The notes under the pieces: model-generated
Told to the model about the DNA's origin: nothing
Database searches by the model: none
Seen by the model: the letters and a program-made list of their open reading frames with translations, nothing else
Position numbers and translations under genes: made by a program
Source: Saccopteryx bilineata
Lineage: Eukaryota; Chordata; Mammalia; Chiroptera; Emballonuridae
DNA: 64,000 nt
Assembly (NCBI RefSeq): GCF_036850765.1
Contig: NC_089496.1
Span: 48,970,113 to 49,034,112 of the forward strand
Reading direction: 5' to 3'
In this document: in pieces, positions 56,355-64,000 of the stretch
Position numbering within the stretch: the first letter of the stretch is position 1
Layout of the letters: each line of letters opens with the position of its first letter

Positions 56355-56545
56355 CTTCTATTAGGATCCTGCCACTTGTTTTTATGACCTTGAGCCCCAG
56401 TTTTTGCTAATGTAAAATGGGACTATTAATACTTACTTTTCAGGATAAAAAAATGTGATTAAATTTTGTCTGTAGAGTTTATAACGAAGTACCAGGAAGG
56501 TAGACTGTTGGCCAGTAGGTGCCTGTCTTTATTATTTTTTATAAA
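56355..56545 (+). repeat. MIR SINE remnant
   Basis: GGATCCTGCCACTTGTTTTT, ATGACCTTGAGCCCCAGTTT, TAATGTAAAATGGGACTATT and CCAGTAGGTGCC follow MIR order. Confidence 0.7.
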
Positions 56546-56673
56546 TTTACAAATACTTTACACTTTCTATTTTGATTCTCCTTTAACATAGTAGTTGTAC
56601 AGTTGCTGTTTAGGGGAGTGATTTTACTTGCCAAATAAAACATTTATTTGAAAGATTTGAAAGCATACAGTTT

Positions 56674-56680
<7 letters not shown>

Positions 56681-56715
<35 letters not shown>
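56681..56715. repeat. (AT)n microsatellite
   Basis: About 17 uninterrupted AT units; self-complementary. Confidence 0.95.
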
Positions 56716-56720
<5 letters not shown>

Positions 56721-58539
56721 AATAATTTTTAGTTGGTTTGTAAGTTGACCAGAACATGTGGTCTTTAAAATTTCACATAGCTACACCTGCAAAGACAAGG
56801 GATAGATTTGGATTTTGTCGGAAATCTTTCTGAAGGTCCAGCTCTGTCCGTTTCATGTGGCTTTCCCGTTCAAAGTCAGAGCTGCATGTCTGGTGGAAAT
56901 GACTCCTGAGGTGCAGTGGATAGTTGGTGAACGCTCGTCCTTTGCACCGCTTTGTAACTGGGCATCGTTTTGCACGCTTTCAAGAGGACTGACATTGAAA
57001 TGGGAGACGAGACCAAATCAAGCAGTGCTGGCTAGCTACTGTGTCAACCGGAGCGCCCCTTATGTTGTATTTGTTCTTGTAAAATCACCAAAGGAAAAAC
57101 GGTTTCTAGTGTCCCCAAGAAACTCGTTCCAGTTCGTCCAATACTTGTGTCAGAAATTTTTTTTTTCTTAAATTCTTCTCAAAATTCTTCATTTTGCTGT
57201 GTAATTCCATGGTGCTGTGATTTCCTATCTTCTGTTTCTTTTGTGATAAACCTGCAGGGTTCCATGGAAACCCAGGCAGTGTCAAATTCAGGGTGTTCAT
57301 GATGCCGAAGTGCTCAACTGTGAAGAGAGCGTTGTTTCTTGTTTTACACGAAAAACTTGAGCAGCAAAGTGCTCTTGGAGAATCAAAGTCATATATTTTA
57401 TTCATAATGGAAGATGTTTTGAAATAAAAATTATATCATTTTTTATTAGGCCCGCGGGAGAGTTGTCATGGACACCTCTAAGCAAGTTTTTATGATGAGC
57501 GTGTTTTTCCACCACCCCTCCCCCCCATTTGTAACCTATGTGGAACACATTGCCTTAAGCGTGATTTTGGCGCTAAGGAGTCATTTACCTGCTCGTATCC
57601 TCTCTCCTTACTCCCTCGTCAGGCACTGATCTGTTCTGTAGTTCAGACCTTCAGCTGAAGAGGAACTAACTGACTTGTCGTGAGTAAGACAGGGCTCATG
57701 AGTTGCTTGAGGCTGTTTCGTCAGTCACCCAGCCGCTTGGGCCGGAGACTGGAAGCTGTGAATCACGTCCTCCAGGGTAACTCGCTGGAAGACCCCTGAC
57801 TCAGGGAGACAGCTGATGTGTGCCACCATGAACTCTTCCATATCTGTTTTAGTTCTGCTCCCGGTTTTAACAGACATGGCATCTGATTTGATACGAATTG
57901 CAGAGACGGGCAATTAAAATTCTGCGTTTCCTGGCATGGTAGCAAGTCTTTTGTGAAGGGTTATGCATCGCATGGGAAAATAAATGTGTTTAATCGATAA
58001 TTGACCTTCAGTGACGGTTATCTGTAGAATGTCTTGCTCTGATACATATTTGGTAGAACACAGTGTGGCAGGGACAAAGCAACAGTTGTTACCGATTTTT
58101 GCCTTTTTGGGGGCAGAGTTGCTATAATTTGCCCGAACCCTGATGCAGGAGAGATGTCAGCTGGATTGTTGTCCTGTGCTTGCATTTGAAATTTCTTCCT
58201 CTTGTTTTACTCTGAGTATTTATATTCCATCAGCTTGTGGCATTGTAACATTGATTGGAGCAAGTAATGTATTATTCATGCCATTCTGGTTTCGTTCCAT
58301 TAGTGCTCCGAGCATTAGTGTGCAGCCTAAAGAGGTACAATTATGTCGAGAGCTCTCTGGATCAACTTGCCCTGTTTGACAACTGTTTCGCATTCATAGA
58401 AGAGACTTCTTTTGTATAGTAGATGTTTTTCTCTCGTTGCTGCCAACTGGAATGACATAAGAAGCTAATAGGAGGCTGATGTAAATGTAGTCTCTTAAAT
58501 ACTATTTTAGTTTACAAATAATCATTGTATCAAATTTGG
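56716..58539. other. Repeat-free intronic stretch
   Basis: No transposon was recognised across about 1.8 kb, which is unusual in this window. The part at 57960-58420 is of balanced composition and may be conserved non-coding sequence (see findings). The frames at 56815-57405 and 57725-57945 show no domain. Confidence 0.45.
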
Positions 58540-58980
58540 AAAGTTTGGAAACATATAAGGAGGAAAATCAAATCATCCATAATTTTATCCTCTATTCAAA
58601 AAGTTGATCCAATGCCTTGCCTTCTAATCTTAAAAAAATTATTAAAAGAAAATAAACAAATTCATATTGTATATGTAGCTTTGAATACTGATTTTTAAGC
58701 ATTATATGTAATAATAAAACATGATTTTTAATGTATTTATAATAATTGTTCATACTGTATCATTTTCAAACATTTTAAATCTATAAACATTTATATTTTT
58801 CATGGTTTTATTTTTATCAATAGTAGCATACATTCTTATTCATATACCTTTGATCACATCTTTGCTTATTTCCTTAGAATAAATTTCCAGAAGTGAAATT
58901 ATTGAGCCAAGGAATGTAAACATTTAAAAAGCTCTTGATACATATTGCCAAATAGGATCCACTATCTCCTGTTTGGTCAA
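58540..58980 (-). repeat. Old L1M-type remnant, antisense
   Basis: TTTCCAGAAGTGAAATTATT, GAGCCAAGGAATGTAAACAT and GCTCTTGATACATATTGCCA are typical of degraded L1M 3' text. Confidence 0.6.
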
Positions 58981-58997
58981 AAAATTGCAGTATTCTG

Positions 58998-59192
58998 GCC
59001 TTGGCCAGTCAGCTCCGTGGTTTAGAGTGCCATCCTGAAACAACAAGGTTGCTGGTTCGATCCCTGGTCAGGGCACACAGGGGAAGCAACCAATGAATGC
59101 CCATCTGAGTGGAATAACAAATACATGCCTCCCTCCCTCCTCCCCATTCTCTCCCTTCCTCTCTCTGTCTCTCTAAAAATCAATAAAAATGA
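58998..59192 (+). mobile_element. VES-type SINE, older, first of a tandem pair
   Basis: GGCCTTGGCCAGTCAGCTCC with B box GGTTCGATCCC, GGTCAGGGCACACAGGGGAA, a CCCTCC-rich part, and the tail AAAAATCAATAAAAAT. The TCAATAAAAAT end is typical of the bat VES group. Confidence 0.85.
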
Positions 59193-59320
59193 AGCCCTGT
59201 CTCGATAGCTTGGTTGGTGGGAGTGTCATCCCGAAACGCAGAGGCTGCTGGTTCGATCCTTGGTCAGGGCACATACCAGAAGAGCTCCACGTTCTTCTAC
59301 CTCTCCTTTAAAAAAAAATT
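59193..59320 (+). mobile_element. VES-type SINE, second of a tandem pair
   Basis: GCCCTGTCTCGATAGCTTGG with B box GGTTCGATCCTTGG and GGTCAGGGCACATACC, shortened. AATTGCA lies just outside the pair on both sides (58983 and 59330), suggesting that both lie within one duplication. Confidence 0.75.
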
Positions 59321-59336
59321 TTTTTTTTGAATTGCA

Positions 59337-60299
59337 ATCTTTCTTTTTAAACTTATGTTGCTGTAGTTATTTTTGGCATATATTTCTGTCTTTTCAGTAA
59401 TATATTCACTAAGGTAGACAAATTAGGATACTATTGAATTGCTAAAATAACTAGGACACTATTAGATTGCTAAAATCGTTAGAACAACTTGATGGATAGC
59501 TTCCTAGTGCTAAAAGCTACCTGACAGTTTGGTGGGCCATCCTTTCTTAGCATGTAATTTTTATGACTTAAATGACTAGATCCTGTAGCTAAGAGTATGA
59601 ACCGTGGCGTGGGTCCGAGCTCTCAGACGGATAGCAACCGTTCTGCTAGTCTGCTGCGGAGTAAACGAGAGCCGCTTTTTAATGCTTCATGAATAATAAC
59701 TGAGATTTTATTGTTTTACCTGTGTTTTTTATCTAGTTTATAGACTCATCTAGCAACCTAGTTGATTTATTTATTCGTTTATAAATATGCCAAAAACCAG
59801 TAGAAAATCCAGGTAATCTAATCAAACCAGGTTTCATCTGAAACAACACAGCTGTTCATTGACTCATTGGCTCCTAAGTAATGGAGTCTAAAATGTACAG
59901 TGATGGTCATGACATAATATTATATGAATTTAAAGTAATATTGTGGGGTTTGACCTCATGAAATATGCAGAAAATACTAAGTTCAAAGGAAATGTTTTAA
60001 TTAGAGTGTTGTGGCTCTGTGACTTCCTTTTAGCCTCGATCACAAGCCATTTCAAGGACTATTAGGAAATGTCACATCCTGTGAAAAGACCACGTGAAAC
60101 GAAAACCCACTTCTGTCCCTCTGTCCACGTTGGCGGGCACGCTGTTTTACTGCATTATAAGACAACCCTAAAACCTGGGCATAAGATAAATACCGCATTT
60201 TCAGAAGGTCATCGTTGGTGTTCTTTGCACTTGCACATCTTTCTTGAGGGCCTTCCGATAGCTGGTGAAGGGAAGGAAGCCCTGGAATTATCAGACGCT
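59337..60299. other. Intronic stretch without recognised features
   Basis: AT-rich with no named repeat. Frames at 60052-60374 lack domains. Confidence 0.5.
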
Positions 60300-60860
60300 C
60301 GGACTCATTCAAACCTTCTGTCTTTCACATTTACTGGCTATATGACTTTGTCAACTTCTTTTTTTTTTTTTTAATTTTATTTATTTATTTATTTTTTACA
60401 GAGACAGAGAGTGAGTCAGAGTGAGGGATAGACAGGGACAGACAGACAGGAACGGAGAGAGATGAGAAGCATCAATCATTAGTTTTTCATTGCACGTTGC
60501 AACACCTTAGTTGTTCATTGATTGCTTTTTCATATGTGCCTTGACCGCGGGCCTTCAGCAGACTGAGTGACCCCTTGCTGGAGCCAGCGACCTTGGGTTC
60601 AAGCTGGTGGGATTTTGCTCAAACCAGGTGAGTCCGCGCTCAAGCTGGTGACCTTGGGGTCTCGAACCTGGGTCCTCTGCATCCCAGTCCCACACTCCAT
60701 CCACTGCGCCACTGCCTGGTCAGGCGACTTTGTCAACTTCTTGATACTTGCTGCGGCCCGGTTTCTCATCCATTAATGAGGGATGACGTTAGTATATACA
60801 AAGATTTAAAGGAATAATGAGTGGAACACCCTGTTTGTAGAAAGAGCCTTAATAAAAGTC
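60300..60860 (+). repeat. MIR SINE, split by a SINE-B
   Basis: TTTCACATTTACTGGCTATA and GACTTTGTCAACTTCTTGAT, then GGTTTCTCATCCATTAATGA and GAATAATGAGTGGAACACCC form one MIR once the SINE-B is removed. Confidence 0.75.
60361..60725 (-). mobile_element. SINE-B, full length, antisense, with 17-bp TSD
   Basis: Runs from the T tract and ACAGAGACAGAGAGTGAG to CCACTGCCTGGTCAGGC. The TSD GACTTTGTCAACTTCTT lies at 60344-60360 and 60726-60742, identical. Inserted into a MIR. Confidence 0.96.
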
Positions 60861-63240
60861 TGTCCCTATTCTTGTCCTTTATGTAAAATATGTGGAGGGA
60901 GAGGGTTAGATCGAGGACTCTGTTGAAAGGAAGCAGACCATTAAGCACGTATCACGCAGCTCTCAAAAGAGTAATACCTTCAAAGAGTCTGTGTTCATCC
61001 CCTGCAACGCAGATGCTTCAGCATGCTGAATTAAAAGCCAAGCTTAGTACGTTGACAACATCCTGTGTTTGCAACTGTTGGAGCCAGTTAGCCCGATTTT
61101 TAGCAATCATAATCGTAAATATGTCCTTCACAAAATAGCAGTGCATGTTCATTATGGAGTCATATTTTCCATAAAAGTCATTCAGTTGGTTCTAAGAGGA
61201 TTTCGTGTGTTCTTTTGTTGCACTGAGTTTTTTGTCCCTTCTGTTTCCGATGTGTGAGAACCCAAGTGCTCAGAACTGTCAGTGTGATTTGGCCATTCGT
61301 CACATGGAAGCGAAGGTCCTGTGAAGAGTTATCAGGGCATTCTTTGGGGTCAGAGGTGGTACCAAGGGTTCACTTGGGAGAGGTGGCTCTAGACCTCCTG
61401 TGACCTTCAGCTCCTTCCTCAATTTTTTGACAGGGAGAGATAGCATCTTTTCAGTCTTCTATAGAAGTGCCACGCAAGTGCCTCTTCAGAGTTAGTCTCC
61501 TAACTGCCAAGTAGATTGTAACTCTGAACCCGGAGCCACTGAAATTTGGGGCTACCTGATATAAGCAAGAATTGTTGATTTGCCATCACCTACTGTCTTT
61601 CTGCTACTCAACTCTTTCCTGTGGCAACTTTGTAACAAAACAATATGGCCACTGCTGTCATTATTGCTGTGAACCAAGATCATATTTTTGCAGATATGGA
61701 GTAGTGTACTTAGAGAAAGATGCCTATTGGTTAAAATTTTTACTTTGTTATTACTAATGGCTGATGTAATGGTCCTTTGGTCAGCGTATCAACTTTGAAC
61801 CACCTAACACCTAACTTCAGATGGTCATTGCTCAGAAGGTTAGTTTCTTGAGGATTGTATAATGGACACTTAGAGTTACATAATTTTACAATGTCAAACT
61901 ATCATATTAGAAATAATGAATAAAGTCATTTGGTTTTTAGTCTAAACTACAGGCATTAGATCTGCTACCATTATTTAAGATGTATTCATTTAAGACTCTC
62001 ATCCACCCTTAACTCCCAATTTGCCATCACAGATTTTTAGAGCCACTTTGACTCCAACATTTGTGACACTGTGTTGCAATCATTTGCTTACACATCTGAT
62101 TTGTTAACCAAGTGGTGAGCTGTTTAAAGGGACGTAGACTGTGTTCTTCACAGATATCCATGTTAGTAAGTGCCCCGTTGTTACAAAGTGGCAGATAAGT
62201 GTTGTCCAGATGACCCGGAAATGACTTAGTCTTGGAATGCCAGGCAAACACTGAAGTTCTAAGGCATTAGTGGTCCCGGTCCCAGGTCATTTTTGTGTAA
62301 CTTGACTTATGACTGTGACAGGATTTATTGAACATGAATTTGGTGGTGATGTTTGACCATAAGTGAGGAAAGTTTTAATAGATGATCCAAAAACATCAGG
62401 AATCAGATAAAGAATAAAGAAACAGCCTGCGGATTTTAAGTGGTCGATAGGACCAGCCTTGTGAGATTCATGTCTGTCCATCACAGTCTTGTCTCTGCTT
62501 CAGGCCCATCTCAAACATTCGCTCCTTCTCTTGCAGGATAATTAGAAACCACCTAATTCAACGCCATTTTTGTTAAGGTACATTGAGTTAGGACTAACTG
62601 AAATTTGCCTTGGCATTCGCCCCCGAGGGTGTCAGGGTGAGGCTGGCGTGTGGTGAGAGGCTGGCAGCTGACCTCTCAGCTCCCACACTGCTCTTCTTCC
62701 AAACAGTGGCCGACCGGGCTCCCTGAGCAGAACCCAGTGTGGTGTCAGGTTAGCTCCAGAGTATTTCTAAGTGGATGTGCCTGAATGTTTGTCAAACCAT
62801 TCGTTTTAATTGCTGAATTTCAGAAAAATACCGGAGTGATACCTACAAGATTTACCCCGATTTCTTTTAGGAAAATTCTTTTGAATTTCATATGAATTCT
62901 TTAGCTAGAGATGGGGATTGGTTTATATGGAGGCTTACTACACACAAGGAGCGAGTGCTTCTTCTGTCAGTGTCTGACCGCTCGGCTGCACACTGGAAAC
63001 CAAACTAAAATTAAGATGCAACGTCCACTGTAATTGAAGAGTGAAAACTATTTTTAAAAAGATAAAAAGAGAAGTGAAAGCACCTTAGGTAACAGTGTTC
63101 ATATATTTTCAGAGACTCTGTAGGAAGAGCTCTTGAACTTTCACAGTATATTCAGTAGTTTTGCAGAATGTGGTATTAAGTTTTGAAATACAGAGATGAA
63201 AAAGACATTGGCTCTCTTTAGCTATCCCAATCTACTATAA
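60861..63240. other. Intronic stretch without recognised features
   Basis: Neutral composition. No transposon or gene recognised. Short frames at 61572-61757 and 62027-62484 have no domain. Confidence 0.5.
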
Positions 63241-63268
63241 AAAACGCACACATAAGAAGTACATTGCA

Positions 63269-63558
63269 CCCTCCTCCTCTCCTTCCTCTCTGCCTCTCTC
63301 TCCCCCTCCTGCAGCCAAGGCTCCATTGGAGCAAAGTTGGCCCAGGCGCTGAGGATGGCTCCAGGCTCCATGGCCGATGGCTCCATGGCCTCTGCCTCAG
63401 GCGCTAGAATGGCTCTGGTCACAACAGAGCAACGCCCCAGATGGGCAGAGCATCACCCCCTGGTGGGCGTGCGGGGTGGATCTCGGTCGGGCGCATGCGG
63501 GAGTCTGTCTGACTGCCTCCCCATTTCCAACTTCAGAAAAATACAAAAAAAAAAAAAA
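63269..63558 (+). mobile_element. SINE-A lacking its tRNA head, with intact TSD
   Basis: Starts mid-element at CCTCCTCCTCTCCTTCCTCT, continues through CTCCATTGGAGCAAAGTTGG and a CACCCCCTGGTGG unit at about 63454, and ends CCAACTTCAGAAAAATAC. The TSD AAGTACATTGCA lies at 63257-63268 and 63559-63570, so the short form was inserted as such. A short local duplication (GGCTCCA / GATGGCTCCATGGCC) lies at about 63357-63390. Confidence 0.93.
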
Positions 63559-63639
63559 AAGTACATTGCAATGCCTTGTGACAAGGCCCACAATAAAAGT
63601 TTTGTGTTGTTTCGTTCTTTAAAGTACCATAGCACTAAA

Positions 63640-64000
63640 CCGATTGTCTATCCCTATGTAAAAATGACACTTAGTTCCTCACTTCACACCATAAAACAAC
63701 AAAAATTAAATTGAATTAAATACCTAAATGTGAAAGGTAGAGCTTTTTTTTACAAGAGAGAAACATATCTTTCTAACCTCAGGGTTGGGAAGGATCTCCT
63801 TACAGGAGCTATAAAAAGCACTGCTCGTCCTCAAAAGGAAAGGTTGACAAATTTGGCTACATTAAACTATAAAACTTTTGTACAACGAGGGAAACTATGA
63901 ACAGAATTTAGACAAAATGTTTTTGGTTCATTCTACCAACAAAGGAGTATGTCAAGAACTGTATATAAATAAGGAAAACAAAGCCAGGAGAAAAAGGGGG
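63640..64000 (+). mobile_element. L1 ORF2-region remnant, running off the window
   Basis: AAATACCTAAATGTGAAAGG, GGTTGACAAATTTGGCTACA, TTAAACTATAAAACTTTTGT and CAAAGGAGTATGTCAAGAAC are degraded L1 ORF2 3' text in sense orientation. Frame broken. The right end lies outside the window. Confidence 0.65.

Larger units (their letters stand above)
18871..64000 (+). other. BBS9: BBS9 intron, at least 45 kb, acceptor outside window
   Basis: It opens with GCAAGT. I searched by eye for the expected next coding segment (beginning V-I-A-L-A-D in human, from memory) and for the remaining C-terminal exons, and found none. Everything downstream is therefore read as intron or, less likely, as sequence past an alternative gene end. 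It is filled with the repeats listed below, and no independent protein gene was recognised on either strand. Confidence 0.7.

Noticed and set aside
55606..56364. 252-codon forward open frame
   Set aside because: Its middle is the translated antisense SINE-A (R-D-S-Q-T-D-S-R-M-R-P-T-G-I-H type text, repeated at 12761, 31286 and 32344). It is SINE read-through, not a gene.

Overview
This is a stretch of mammalian nuclear DNA. It shows split exons with consensus splice sites, long AT-rich introns, ancient mammalian repeats (MIR, L2, MLT1-like LTR, L1M remnants) and many younger insertions. Two young tRNA-derived SINE families dominate. SINE-A has a head starting GCCCTGGCCGGTTGGCTCAG, and SINE-B a head starting GCCTGACCAGGTGGTGGCGC. 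Young hAT DNA transposons sit beside them. That combination points to a bat (Chiroptera). I do not see the SINE I associate with horseshoe bats; an emballonurid-like bat is possible, but this is from memory and only an inference.

The only protein-coding gene I can support is the 3' half of BBS9 (PTHB1, a BBSome subunit), on the + strand. Four consecutive exons are present at 3718-3858, 7501-7596, 14262-14434 and 18718-18870. Frames and splice phases join perfectly (phases 1, 1, 0, 0), giving about 187 uninterrupted codons from the C-terminal half of the protein. The fourth intron opens with a GC rather than a GT donor. No further BBS9 exon was found, so 18871-64000 is read as one intron of at least 45 kb whose acceptor lies beyond the window.

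Most remaining structure is transposable elements, and many can be dated relative to each other by nesting and target-site duplications (TSDs). At 16607-17302 one hAT element contains a second one, each with intact 8-bp duplications. At 33285-34968 a relic hAT element still carries a recognisable transposase pseudogene and was later pierced by a SINE and by a solo class-II-type retroviral LTR. At 12893-13583 a SINE and an L1 tail used the same target site. At 39441-40847 two 5'-truncated L1s lie side by side. At 10105-10496 a SINE-B carries a short second segment and a second poly-A inside one pair of TSDs.

Candidate regulatory features are a GC-box-rich block at about 41800-42060, a CTCF-like motif at 50171, and repeated CTCF-like motifs (CCACCAGGGGGCG) carried by nearly every SINE-A copy. 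No RNA gene, CRISPR array or novel gene system was found. The long open reading frames elsewhere are read-through of SINEs, microsatellites or GC-rich sequence.
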